DNA of 41,311 nucleotides from Xenococcus sp. MO_188.B8 (lineage in GTDB: Bacteria; Cyanobacteriota; Cyanobacteriia; Cyanobacteriales; Xenococcaceae). The notes beneath the pieces are model-generated. The model saw only the letters and a list, made by a program, of their open reading frames with translations, ran no database searches and was not told where the DNA came from. Every line of letters begins with the position of its first letter. The first letter of the stretch is position 1. The DNA is taken from positions 1 to 41,311 of the forward strand of contig JASJDR010000057.1 in assembly GCA_030065615.1 (NCBI GenBank), written 5' to 3'. Made by a program: the position numbers and the translations under genes. Positions 17,846-26,250 of the stretch are shown here, piece after piece.

Positions 17846-18286
17846 ATGATAATGAACTCTCTGTCTGAAGATATTTTATCGCAACTAAAATCCCAAAAAC
17901 TATTTATTGTTAATCCTCGTCGTAAAAATGGCTTAATTGTCTATAAAAAGTATCACGCAGAATTTATTGGTCCAGGGGCAATTGTTGGTGGGCAGTTTGA
18001 TCTTAACGCTACTGATGTAATTTTTGTGGGTAATTTGTCCCTAATCGAGCCCCAAAATCCTGAAGAACGCCGCCGAGCCTATAAAATGCGTAGACAATGG
18101 GTAAAGTTGACGAAACAAATTACTGATAATCCCATTGCCAGAGAAAGAGCCCAAGTCATACTTAATCAGTTTGAAAATTGGTTTGATGTAGAAACTGTAG
18201 AAAATTTACCTGATGAAGCTTTTGCTCTCTTAGTAGGAGTCTTGCCACAAACCATTAGAAAAGTTAGAAATAGTGAATTACTATAA
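17846..18286 (+). CDS. Conserved cyanobacterial hypothetical protein
   Basis: A 146-residue soluble protein, not recognised beyond resembling uncharacterised cyanobacterial proteins. The N-terminal half is beta-rich (SQKLFIVNPRRKNGLIVYKK, then GPGAIVGGQFDLNATDVIFVG). The C-terminal half is helical and basic (NPEERRRAYKMRRQWVKLTK), followed by an acidic helix (FENWFDVETVENLPDEAF). No cysteines or metal motif. Two starts are possible (ATG 17846 or 17852), and neither has a strong Shine-Dalgarno. A role in binding nucleic acid is conceivable from the basic helix, but this is speculation. Confidence 0.65.
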   Translation: MIMNSLSEDILSQLKSQKLFIVNPRRKNGLIVYKKYHAEFIGPGAIVGGQFDLNATDVIFVGNLSLIEPQNPEERRRAYKMRRQWVKLTKQITDNPIARERAQVILNQFENWFDVETVENLPDEAFALLVGVLPQTIRKVRNSELL

Positions 18287-18465
18287 CCAATTTTGGATCA
18301 GTTTATGTTCTATGGTTGACCCATAACTCCTGAAAGTCTTTTCTAGACTAGCTTACGGTCTCTGAAATTTGTGTTGATTTTTGCCATCAGGCAAAGCCTG
18401 GCACTGCGTGGTCTCGCAAAGCGAGGCGCTACGCGATCGCAATTCCCGCGTTCCCTTGTTTGATG

Positions 18466-18527
18466 AGCACCGGGAAAGGGGTTCGAAGTTTCTCTCGGTT
18501 CAAAGCCAAAAACTGAATTATTATTCC
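18466..18527. repeat. 62-bp direct repeat, copy 1
   Basis: It matches 18859-18920 at most positions (shared cores GGGTTCGAAGTTTCT and AACTGAATT), offset 393 bases. Read on the minus strand both copies translate similarly (NNSVFGFEPRETSNP against NNSVSGVEPIETSNP), which may mean the repeat derives from a coding sequence. Neither copy has a start codon and ribosome-binding site. Confidence 0.7.
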
Positions 18528-18858
18528 CCATCCTGGCACCACTAGGCGAGGAGACATCGCCTTCGACCTCTGATGGCGACGCGAGTTCCAGACCCTGCGG
18601 TTAGAGCTATGCAAGCGCAAACGCAAGCATCAATTAGTTCTTCAGAACTCCTATCTTGAGCTAAGTGTATTAATGAAGATGGATAAATTAACTCTAAATA
18701 TAATCTTCCAAATCCTCGCAGACCAAAAATATTAAGACTTATGGGTTAAGCATAAAGTTTATGGTTATTGCCAATAAAATAGGTGTCTAGGGAAAATTGT
18801 TTACACATTTTTGTCCCTAATACTTATCAGCCATAGATAACGCGAGCATCTCTTGGTC

Positions 18859-18920
18859 AGCACTGGGAAGGGGGTTCGAAGTTTCTATTGGTTCAACGCC
18901 AGAAACTGAATTGTTATCTT
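18859..18920. repeat. 62-bp direct repeat, copy 2
   Basis: The partner of 18466-18527. On the minus strand it reads SGVEPIETSNPLPSADQEM and continues a few codons to a stop. Differences between the copies fall partly at third positions. Confidence 0.7.
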
Positions 18921-18993
18921 CTATTCCTGCGCTCGTAAATTTATTTTGTAGCGCTACTTATTGATTGCCACAGTTTATTTCTTACGAAACTAA

Positions 18994-19956
18994 ATGTTTG
19001 AACAAAGACAATTTTCTTTTTCTGCTCTACTGTTTAATACAGAATTCTTTTGGGTGCTTGCAATTTTATTATCATTAATTGCTCTATCTTTTGCGGCAAT
19101 TTTGATTAAACTTAGCGCGACAGAAATTGGCTCTAATGCTATAGTTTTGCATCGTCTTTGGATGGCGACAATTGTGTTTTGGATTTGGGAAGGATTGACC
19201 ACTCTCAAACAGCAAGAAAATTCTCCTCCAGCAATCTCTAAGTCACCTAATACTTATCAACAAAAGGGTTTATTGATTTTAGTTGCTGCAGCTTCTACAG
19301 CCTCTATTGTTTGTTGGGCTTGGTCTTTAAATCAAACTAGTGTGGCCAATTCTACAGTTTTGCGTAATTTAACTCCATTGTTTACTAGTATTTGTGGTTG
19401 GTTGCTATTGAATCATCGCTTTGATAGTAAATTTATCTTAGGGATGGTATTAGCTATTGTCGGAGCTTTAGTAATTGGTTGGGATGATTTTAATCTTGGT
19501 CAAAATCATTTAATGGGGGATGCGATCGCGTTATTTTCTGCTTTTTTATATGCAATTTATTTATTAGTTTTGGAGCGATTACGGAATAGTATTAATACTA
19601 TCACAATTTTGTCATGGCGCTGTTCTTTGGGAGCTTTATTATTATTTCCTTTTGTCTTATTAACCAAGGAATCTCTGTTTCCTAGTTCTTATCAAGGCTG
19701 GTTAATCCTAATTGCTTTAGCAATAATTTGTCAGGTTGTTGGCCAAGGATTATTAGTCTATAGTATGAAGCGATTTTCTTCGAGTTTTCTTGCTGTTTTT
19801 TTATTATTAGAACCGATCCTTACTGCTTTACTAGCTTGGATGATTTTTGCCGAAAGTCTTAATTTATTCAGTGGCATTGCTTTTGTTTTGATTCTCGGGG
19901 GAATTTATCTTGCCAAATCTAGTAATTCTGCAATTAAGAATGCTATGGATAGTTAA
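18994..19956 (+). CDS. EamA-family drug/metabolite transporter (DMT superfamily)
   Basis: The 320-residue protein has ten predicted membrane helices in two EamA repeats. The first (about 18-160) includes SFAAILIKLSATEIGSNAIV, ending in the typical LRNLTPLFTSICGWLLLNHR; the second (about 170-310) ends with LAVFLLLEPILTALLAWMIFAE. These are inner-membrane exporters or permeases of small metabolites, and the substrate cannot be predicted. The start ATG 18994 precedes MFEQRQFSF. Downstream lies a 101-bp repeat shared with the 30.4 kb region. Confidence 0.9.
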   Translation: MFEQRQFSFSALLFNTEFFWVLAILLSLIALSFAAILIKLSATEIGSNAIVLHRLWMATIVFWIWEGLTTLKQQENSPPAISKSPNTYQQKGLLILVAAASTASIVCWAWSLNQTSVANSTVLRNLTPLFTSICGWLLLNHRFDSKFILGMVLAIVGALVIGWDDFNLGQNHLMGDAIALFSAFLYAIYLLVLERLRNSINTITILSWRCSLGALLLFPFVLLTKESLFPSSYQGWLILIALAIICQVVGQGLLVYSMKRFSSSFLAVFLLLEPILTALLAWMIFAESLNLFSGIAFVLILGGIYLAKSSNSAIKNAMDS

Positions 19957-19973
19957 ATAATTAGGTAGTCCTG

Positions 19974-20074
19974 ACTCTTCTGAAACTAAAAAATTAATAA
20001 AATAGGCTGAAAGCCATGCTATGATTAGTTTCTGATCTTCTTTTTAAGGTCGCGTAGTGACCTTCAGGGGCTTT
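19974..20074. repeat. 101-bp intergenic repeat, copy A
   Basis: Nearly the same sequence occurs at 30404-30504 (roughly nine in ten bases match by eye). It contains a GGCT-GAA-AGCC mini-hairpin and a perfect 6-bp stem AAGGTC-GCGTAGT-GACCTT, then CAGGGGCTTTT. Both copies lie between the 3' ends of convergent genes, so it may act as a terminator module or simply be tolerated there. Confidence 0.85.
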
Positions 20075-20091
20075 TAAGGAATGTTTAATGA

Positions 20092-22377
20092 TTAAGGACG
20101 CTTACTTAGTTTCTGGCCACAATTGGTACAAAAATTACTATCATTAGGATTTGGATGATCGCAATTGCGACAAACAATAAAATTTTGGACTGGCTTAGGA
20201 GGCTGAGGCATAGTATTACTAATATTTCTCGAACTATTTTGGGTTCTTGTATTAGCCTGGGTAACAGGTTGAGAAATTTGTCTTGGAGTTACGGGAATGG
20301 GTACTGTAGATACTTGATTCATTTGAGCAAAATGTTCCAGCAACGTCCGATGGACAAAGATGTAACCACCACCAACCTTCTGTAAGAAAATGCGCTCAGC
20401 GGCGTAGTCAAGGAAGCGGGCATAGTTCCAAGGGATACAACCACTGCGCCAGAGGAGAAAACGTAGGATTAAATGTTGAAAACACACAAACCCTGCCCCC
20501 CGTGTGGACAGTAGGGCAGCGCCATAGCCAAACATAATCCCATTTGCTACCCCCAAAACAAAGCTGTTAGCTTCAGGTATCAAGGTGAATTTGTCCTGAA
20601 TTACACCTAAAAAGATTCCAGAAAACAGACCAATAATTACAGTCACCTTAATAGTGTCTTGGACTGATTTCCAGATGCCCTGGTTAGGTCTAGTTGTCGT
20701 GTTGATTTCAGTCTGCTTTTCCCAGCTTAGAATAAGCCACAGGAGCAATCCAAAAATCAGTCCGAAAATTAGTCCATTTGTAACCGAGAGTATTAGTACA
20801 AAAATTAGCGCAAACCCCAAATTCTTCAGGGCTTTTTCCCAAGACCATTCCAGGGTGTCAACTGGCTCAATGTCTTTGCTAAAAAAATCATAAATTATCA
20901 CACCACATACAGCATAAAAGAGTGCGTAAGTTAGTCCGAAATTTAGACCTAAAACCAGCCAAAATACCAATCCAAAAAGCAATCCAAGGGTTAACCCCGT
21001 AGCCAAACGAGCCACGATACCATTAAGCAGTCTACTTATCACTCCCCCCAATAAGCCATAAAATAATCCAGCTATTACACCTCCTATAAGCCCTTCAACT
21101 AGACCTTTGCCTCCTTCAAATACACTAGATAGCGGTCCAACATGAAAGACAGCCGCAGTCAGTCCCACTGTCAAACAGACTCCGATCGCATAGATAAATC
21201 GCTGAGAATCTTTTGGTAACCAGGTAGGCTGGATTTGCTCAATTAGAAAAACTGTTTGAGACGTTTGAGACATTTTCTGGGCTAGCCAAGTTAGCCAATG
21301 CCTGATCTGAGCTTCAGAATATTGCTGTCTAGCTCCTTTACGCTCAAATAGCCTCTGAATATAAGCATTAAACAGATGTTTACGGCGTTCTTCTACTGAG
21401 CCTGTTTGAGATAGTTCTTCCATCTTTTTGCCTTGATAAGCCAAAGTGATGATACTAAGCGTTAAAGGAGACTTCGCCAGTTCTTGCAGTGCGGTATCTT
21501 CGGTGAGCAGAGTTTTGACTGCTCCCAGTTGTTCACCAGCCGTGTCCAAATATTGATTAACTTGCTCAGGAGTCAGAGAGCGGATATAGATCGCGCCTCG
21601 CAATTGCAGACGGGTAGAAAGAATTTCATAGTCTGCAATACGACTACAGACTACTATTTCAGTCTGTCCATGCTGTTGCATAAATTGGTTGATAGCTTGG
21701 ACACAGGCTTCCCGTCTATCAGCTTTTACCTCGTCTAGTCCATCCAGTAGCAGTAGCAGTTGTTGATTTTTAATCCAGCCTTTACTAACTTCTTTAGGAA
21801 CTTGGTATTTGCTCCAAAGTTCTTGTACTAGCCAATCTGCGATCGTTTGTCGTTTACTCCCCCAAGAAGATAAATTAAACACTACTGGAATCAGGCAACT
21901 CACATTTTCTTCAGCACGAGCAATCAAATTCTTTCCTAGTTTGAGGAGCGTGAGGGTTTTCCCTGCTCCAGGGTCTCCCAAAATCAATAGAGTTCGCCCC
22001 TCTCCTATTTGATTGAAGATCTCAGTTGCACCTGTCCCTGTAGGCAAAATTTGTCTGGACTCTTCTGGTAGTTCCTCGAAGCCACTAAATGGACGCTCTA
22101 CTGCATCTGATCGCTTTTCGAGATCGAGTTCAACCATTGTCTTGGTAAGCAGTGACTTTTCTAAAACCCCTTTGATCCAATATTCTTTAACTTTACTGAG
22201 TAAAACTTTTCTCTGGCGATATTCCACCTGATTTAAAGGCTGTGCTGAACCAGATGTTTGCCTACTAATAAAGTCAGATACTTGATAGATGAAGTTTTGA
22301 TTGACTGTTCCGTGATTTTCTTGGATAAACCCCTGAGCCTTACCACCAGAGATCTTGACAAATTTATCGTTAGTCAC
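20092..22377 (-). CDS. NACHT NTPase with amyloid-like N-terminal motif, membrane segment and zinc ribbon (NLR-like)
   Basis: 761 residues from GTG 22377; a TAG two codons upstream excludes a longer start. Residues 5-29 form a short motif (KISGGKAQGFIQENHGTVNQ) shared with the C-terminus of the neighbouring small protein. The NACHT module at about 125-385 has Walker A GDPGAGKT (134-141), Walker B LLLLLDGLDEV (207-217) and SRIADYE (245-251). Residues about 395-625 are a glycine-rich polytopic membrane segment placed inside the winged-helix region; the usual NACHT tail FVHRTLLEHFA follows at 674-684. The C-terminus (736-753) is a zinc ribbon, CRNC...CTNC. There are no LRR, WD or TPR sensor repeats. 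In bacteria such proteins act as cell-death or anti-phage NLRs. It is probably co-transcribed with the gene 17 bases upstream. Confidence 0.9.
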   Translation of the reverse strand: MTNDKFVKISGGKAQGFIQENHGTVNQNFIYQVSDFISRQTSGSAQPLNQVEYRQRKVLLSKVKEYWIKGVLEKSLLTKTMVELDLEKRSDAVERPFSGFEELPEESRQILPTGTGATEIFNQIGEGRTLLILGDPGAGKTLTLLKLGKNLIARAEENVSCLIPVVFNLSSWGSKRQTIADWLVQELWSKYQVPKEVSKGWIKNQQLLLLLDGLDEVKADRREACVQAINQFMQQHGQTEIVVCSRIADYEILSTRLQLRGAIYIRSLTPEQVNQYLDTAGEQLGAVKTLLTEDTALQELAKSPLTLSIITLAYQGKKMEELSQTGSVEERRKHLFNAYIQRLFERKGARQQYSEAQIRHWLTWLAQKMSQTSQTVFLIEQIQPTWLPKDSQRFIYAIGVCLTVGLTAAVFHVGPLSSVFEGGKGLVEGLIGGVIAGLFYGLLGGVISRLLNGIVARLATGLTLGLLFGLVFWLVLGLNFGLTYALFYAVCGVIIYDFFSKDIEPVDTLEWSWEKALKNLGFALIFVLILSVTNGLIFGLIFGLLLWLILSWEKQTEINTTTRPNQGIWKSVQDTIKVTVIIGLFSGIFLGVIQDKFTLIPEANSFVLGVANGIMFGYGAALLSTRGAGFVCFQHLILRFLLWRSGCIPWNYARFLDYAAERIFLQKVGGGYIFVHRTLLEHFAQMNQVSTVPIPVTPRQISQPVTQANTRTQNSSRNISNTMPQPPKPVQNFIVCRNCDHPNPNDSNFCTNCGQKLSKRP

Positions 22378-22394
22378 TTTCTAAGCACCCTTGA

Positions 22395-22772
22395 TTAACT
22401 GAAGTTCTGAGTTATCGTTCCAGTGTTTTGCTGAGTCAAACCCTGAACAGTTCCACCAGAAATTTGCACACTAAACTTCCCCTCCGCTGCTTCTTGAGGA
22501 TTTAGTTGTTCCATTAACTTTTGAGCTAGTTTAATAATTTCTTCGTCCTTATCAGCTCCAGCCTCCGTTAATTCATCTTCTAAAAGCGGCTTGGTCTTTT
22601 CGGGCTTCTTCTCGTACATATCCAGAATAGTAGCTGAAGCTGATTTGCCTTGGCTCTCAAACCTACGCTTAATCAAAGCTTTTAAGCCCTTGTAAGCATC
22701 TGGTGCTGCATCACCAGCAGCTTTCGCTGCTCCAGCAACCAATGCTGTAAGAATAAGAGAAATAGGTTCCAT
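22395..22772 (-). CDS. Bell-like effector candidate with C-terminal amyloid signalling motif
   Basis: 125 residues; Shine-Dalgarno GAGGA (22779-22783 on the minus strand) supports ATG 22772. The N-terminus is a hydrophobic, alanine-rich helix (SLILTALVAGAAKAAG), followed by further helices with a basic stretch (LKALIKRRF, 32-38) and an acidic region (65-80). Residues 99-124 end the protein with VQISGGTVQGLTQQNTGTIT and QNF, matching the N-terminus of the NACHT protein. Bacterial Bell domains, which are analogous to fungal HeLo and MLKL pore-forming domains, have this plan: membrane-active helical bundle first, amyloid motif last, encoded beside an NLR carrying the same motif. This is my inference; the Bell assignment rests on architecture, not on an alignment. 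Confidence 0.7.
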   Translation of the reverse strand: MEPISLILTALVAGAAKAAGDAAPDAYKGLKALIKRRFESQGKSASATILDMYEKKPEKTKPLLEDELTEAGADKDEEIIKLAQKLMEQLNPQEAAEGKFSVQISGGTVQGLTQQNTGTITQNFS

Positions 22773-23088
22773 GGTTTATCCTCTATAATTAATATTATTG
22801 AAAATAGCTGTCAGATTATTCCAGAATCACCCATCGTATTTATCCTAACTATCAGAGCATAAACCTCTTCGCGAATGTCATAAAAATTAATTACTAATGT
22901 ATACAAGACGTTAAATTCTGATCTAGTTGGTAGTTCTTTTTTGTAAAAAATGAAATTTTCTAGCTGATAGTTTCACCAGTCTTATAGAATTCTGGTAGAA
23001 GTAATGATCTGAATCGGAATCACAACTACAATAGGATTGCTATCTTTACTTGACAATCAAACTAATCGACGCACTAGACCAACTAAAT

Positions 23089-24270
23089 ATGGAATTTGCT
23101 CAGCGCATACAACCCCTTGCGAGTAATGTATTTGCCGATATGGATCGCGCTAAAGCTCAGGCGATAAAGCAGGGAAAAGAAATTATAGATCTCTCATTAG
23201 GTTCATCGGATCTCCCAGCAGCCGAAAATGCCCTGGAAGCGATCGCAGATTCTTTACGAGATCGCTCTACCCATGGTTATTTACTCTTCAACGGCACTAA
23301 AAAATTTCGGGAAACAGTAGCCGCTTGGTATACAGAAAGATTTGGGATTGCGGTCGATCCTGAAACAGAGGTATTGCAACTTATAGGTTCTCAAGAGGGG
23401 ACAGCCCATTTACCCTTAGCGATTCTCAACCCAGGAGATATCGCCTTGTTACTCGATCCAGGATATCCTTCCCATGCCGGGGGAGTTTATCTTGCTGGAG
23501 GACAAATCTATACAATGCCTTTGTTAGCAGAAAATAAATTTTTGCCCATATTGGAGGATATTCCGACTCAGGTATTGACTCAGGCAAAGATGATGGTTTT
23601 GAGTTATCCCCATAATCCGACAACTGCGATCGCCCCTTTAGCTTTTTTTAAATCAGCGGTAGCTTTTTGTCGTCAACATAATTTAGTCTTGGTTCATGAT
23701 TTTCCCTATGTGGATATGGTCTTTGAAGTTACAGCAAAACCACCTTCGATTTTACAAGCCGATCCGCAGAAGGAAGTTGCGATTGAATTTTTTACTCTTT
23801 CTAAGTCCTATAATATGGGCGGATTTCGGGTCGGTTATGCCATTGGTAATCGGGATTTAATTAAAGCCCTCAGACAAATTAAAGCCGTAGTGGATTTTAA
23901 TCAGTATTTAGGCATTTTAAACGGCGCGATCGCAGCTCTATCTGGTGGGCAAGATATTGTGACAGAAACTGTGAATATTTTTCAAACTCGTCGAGACATT
24001 TTGGTTACTGCTTTAAATAATATTGGTTGGCAAGTAACTAAGCCAAAAGCAACCATGTATCTTTGGGCAAAATTACCGGAACCTTGGCAAAATAATTCTA
24101 TTGATTTTTGTACAAAATTAGTAGCCGCCACAGGAGTTGCTTTATCTCCAGGAGCAGGTTTCGGTAAATCAGGAGAAGGTTATGTGAGATTTGCCTTAGT
24201 CCAAGAGCCAGAAGTTTTGCAACAAGCTGTAACAAAAATCTCTCGATTTTTACCCCAGATAGTAGAATAG
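23089..24270 (+). CDS. Class I/II PLP-dependent aminotransferase
   Basis: A fold-type I aminotransferase of the LL-diaminopimelate aminotransferase/AspC-like group. Elements: DLSLGSSDLPA at the N-terminus, LSYPHNPTTAIAPL (substrate/PLP phosphate region), HDFPYVDMVF, the PLP lysine in TLSKSYNMGGFRVGYAIGN, and SPGAGFGKSGEGYVRFALVQ at the C-terminus. I prefer ATG 23089 (MEFAQRIQPLASNVF) over the TTG at 23050, since homologues start there and the TTG sits in a TTGACA that could be a -35 box. It is probably an amino-acid transaminase; the exact substrate is not visible. The last 123 codons are duplicated in the pseudogene at 27668-28030. Confidence 0.88.
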   Translation: MEFAQRIQPLASNVFADMDRAKAQAIKQGKEIIDLSLGSSDLPAAENALEAIADSLRDRSTHGYLLFNGTKKFRETVAAWYTERFGIAVDPETEVLQLIGSQEGTAHLPLAILNPGDIALLLDPGYPSHAGGVYLAGGQIYTMPLLAENKFLPILEDIPTQVLTQAKMMVLSYPHNPTTAIAPLAFFKSAVAFCRQHNLVLVHDFPYVDMVFEVTAKPPSILQADPQKEVAIEFFTLSKSYNMGGFRVGYAIGNRDLIKALRQIKAVVDFNQYLGILNGAIAALSGGQDIVTETVNIFQTRRDILVTALNNIGWQVTKPKATMYLWAKLPEPWQNNSIDFCTKLVAATGVALSPGAGFGKSGEGYVRFALVQEPEVLQQAVTKISRFLPQIVE

Positions 24271-24467
24271 GTTTAAATACTCTATTAACTAGATAAAAAT
24301 CACGATACTGTCTTTAATATCAAATTCCCGTAATTATTGATCACAGCGAGCGCAAGAGTTGCTTGTTGCAATAAAGGCTTGTCCTCTATTTTCTGTTGCC
24401 GATTATTTGACACCAGTTTTAATACAAGCATAAAACCGAATTTGATATCAATCGGTACTGTGTAAGT

Positions 24468-24515
24468 AATAACAGTTGTAATAACAGTTGTAATAACAAT
24501 TGTAATAATTGTTGG
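24468..24515. repeat. Four 12-bp tandem repeats upstream of the dihaem cytochrome gene
   Basis: The unit AATAACAGTTGT occurs twice perfectly (24468-24491), then as AATAACAATTGT, then in a degenerate fourth copy. The units contain the self-complementary AACAGTTGT/ACAATTGT core, so each could be a half-site for a dimeric regulator. The array ends 12 bases before the ATG at 24528, where a promoter or operator would lie. Confidence 0.75.
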
Positions 24516-24527
24516 ACAATATTTCAA

Positions 24528-26219
24528 ATGTTTCATAAACTCTGGCAACGTTTTTTTGTCTTAGCACTGTCTTTGTGCTTAATTTCTGGCTGTAGCAAAG
24601 TGTCAGCAACCGCAAAGCCACGGGTTGCTCAATTGAACCAAGGTTGGTCGAAGCAGGAGGTTCAGTTCTATAACTATGCCTCGGAAGGAACTAATCTGGC
24701 ACCGCTTGATTTTGTACTCAACCTTCCCGACCCCCAAAATCCCGAGTCGAAATTTATCGATAAGTTAAGCTCAGAATATGGCTTTATTCCAGGTAAAAAA
24801 TCTGACCTCAACCCTTACCAACTGCCAGTAGGCTTTGGCATCGATCAACGACCAGTGGCTTTTGGCGATCGCGCTTACCTTGGTGTCACTTGTTCTGCCT
24901 GCCACACTCGGCAATTGACCTATAGTAATAAATCAAACTGGATACTTCCAGTCCATGGTGGTCCCAGTACAATAGACTTTCCCCGTTTTCGCAAGGATTT
25001 GTACAACTCCTTTTTCGCTCTGTTGGAGGATGACAGCTTAATGAACAAATTCGCCACCGATCTTTTACAACAGACTCCAGAGCAGGAAGAGCTCGACAGC
25101 CTACGCGACGAAATCCGCGAATTCACTGGCCCAGTTCTCGCTACTAGAGCGGTCATCAAGAAACTGCAAGTGTCCCCAGCGGAATTTGGTTACGGCAACC
25201 TGAATGCATTAACAGAGGGTAATTATAACAATGTCGGAATTGTCGCCTGGATGGTGCAACAAGGGCTAATTGAACCCAGCGGTGAAAGTCCATTACGCAT
25301 TCAGTTTGAAGGTTCTGTTAGCTATCCCCCAATGTGGTTTGCCACCCAAGATACCTGGGCTCAGTGGTTTGCAGAAATTCACCATCCCAGCTCACGAAAT
25401 TGGGTTCAGTCTGTCTCGACTTCGCCAGTGCGACCACCGAAGATGATCGAAGCTCTTGAAAGTAAATCGATTTTAGCATCTATTTACTTTGATAATATCG
25501 AAGAAATTCAAGAATCACTCGAACGCCTGCGAACCCCTAAATGGCCCCAACCTGCTTTAGGTAAACTTGACCGAGAATTAATTGCTCAAGGTAAAGTTAT
25601 CTTCGAAGATAAATGTGTTCAATGTCATAGCCAAACCTATGAACCACCGAACTCTCTGGGCATCGAATTTAAAAAGCGTCTAGCTTTTGACGTCGGAACA
25701 GACCCCACTGCTTACAACCAATTCAGTGAAAATGCTACTGAGCGTGCCGAAGGACTTTTGAAGATTTCGGAAAACATCTTGCAACTTCGTCAAGTACAGC
25801 TATCGCAACAATTTGCCGAAGAAGAAGTAGCAAATTATGTCAAACATGATTCGAAAGGAAGACCCAACAAGTTTGCGCTCGCGCAGGAATACTACAGTGA
25901 TCCAGCCGAAGATAGCTGGGAAAAAAGTGGCGCTGTCTACTGGGCTCCTCCGATGGCAGGGATTTTTGCGACATCTCCCTATTTTCACAACGGTTCGGTG
26001 CCCACACTTTGGGACGTACTTACTCCACCTGAAGAACGACCCATAACTTTCCGCACAGGAAGCACCGAGTTCGATCCCGAACATGTCGGCTTAAAAAACG
26101 AAGGCTCCTTTGTTTACAACACCGAAGAGGAAGGAAAAGGTAACGGTGGGCATCTGTTTGGGACTAATCTACCTCCCGGTCAAAAGCTGGCTCTGCTCGA
26201 ATATCTCAAATCAATCTGA
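24528..26219 (+). CDS. Dihaem c-type cytochrome lipoprotein, RoxA-like (MauG/CCP superfamily)
   Basis: The 563-residue protein has an N-terminal lipoprotein signal with lipobox LISGC (C22). Two haem c motifs are CSACH (122-126) and CVQCH (363-367), and the C-terminus has MAGIFATSPYFHNGSVPTLW, the conserved axial-ligand region of the dihaem peroxidase/MauG family. The large spacing of the haems and the TCSACHT context match the rubber-oxygenase RoxA branch more than classical CcpA peroxidases. It is expected in the periplasm, membrane anchored, oxidising an organic substrate (for RoxA, poly-isoprene with O2). The substrate here is unknown. A P450 gene follows 31 bases later in the same direction, suggesting a shared pathway on a hydrophobic substrate. 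Confidence 0.8.
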   Translation: MFHKLWQRFFVLALSLCLISGCSKVSATAKPRVAQLNQGWSKQEVQFYNYASEGTNLAPLDFVLNLPDPQNPESKFIDKLSSEYGFIPGKKSDLNPYQLPVGFGIDQRPVAFGDRAYLGVTCSACHTRQLTYSNKSNWILPVHGGPSTIDFPRFRKDLYNSFFALLEDDSLMNKFATDLLQQTPEQEELDSLRDEIREFTGPVLATRAVIKKLQVSPAEFGYGNLNALTEGNYNNVGIVAWMVQQGLIEPSGESPLRIQFEGSVSYPPMWFATQDTWAQWFAEIHHPSSRNWVQSVSTSPVRPPKMIEALESKSILASIYFDNIEEIQESLERLRTPKWPQPALGKLDRELIAQGKVIFEDKCVQCHSQTYEPPNSLGIEFKKRLAFDVGTDPTAYNQFSENATERAEGLLKISENILQLRQVQLSQQFAEEEVANYVKHDSKGRPNKFALAQEYYSDPAEDSWEKSGAVYWAPPMAGIFATSPYFHNGSVPTLWDVLTPPEERPITFRTGSTEFDPEHVGLKNEGSFVYNTEEEGKGNGGHLFGTNLPPGQKLALLEYLKSI

Positions 26220-26250
26220 TTTTTTTTCATAGTATTAGGAGAAATAAATT

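Larger units (their letters stand above)
18287..18993. other. Repeat-rich intergenic region (707 bases)
   Basis: No credible gene. It contains a GC-rich interspersed block with a HIP1 site at about 18393-18440 (GGCACTGCGTGGTCTCGC, then AAGCGAGGCGCTACGCGATCGC, inverted parts), a further GC-rich block at about 18535-18600, and two copies of a 62-bp direct repeat listed separately. The 18640-18840 stretch is plain AT-rich DNA. The promoter of the transporter at 18994 must lie near the 3' end. Confidence 0.6.

Noticed and set aside
18481..18493. GGTTCGAAG-like segments suggestive of a tRNA T-arm
   Set aside because: No acceptor, D or anticodon arms can be drawn around either copy, and the sequence is part of a direct repeat.
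18343..18626. Overlapping minus-strand frames in the repeat-rich gap
   Set aside because: They run through interspersed GC-rich repeats (RPRSARLC-type translation) and lack starts with ribosome-binding sites. Only the 62-bp repeat similarity was kept.
24300..24548. 82-codon minus-strand frame ending in the dihaem cytochrome promoter region
   Set aside because: Its repetitive VITTVIT segment is produced by the 12-bp tandem repeat, it overlaps the start of the cytochrome gene, and it has no ribosome-binding site or recognisable domain.
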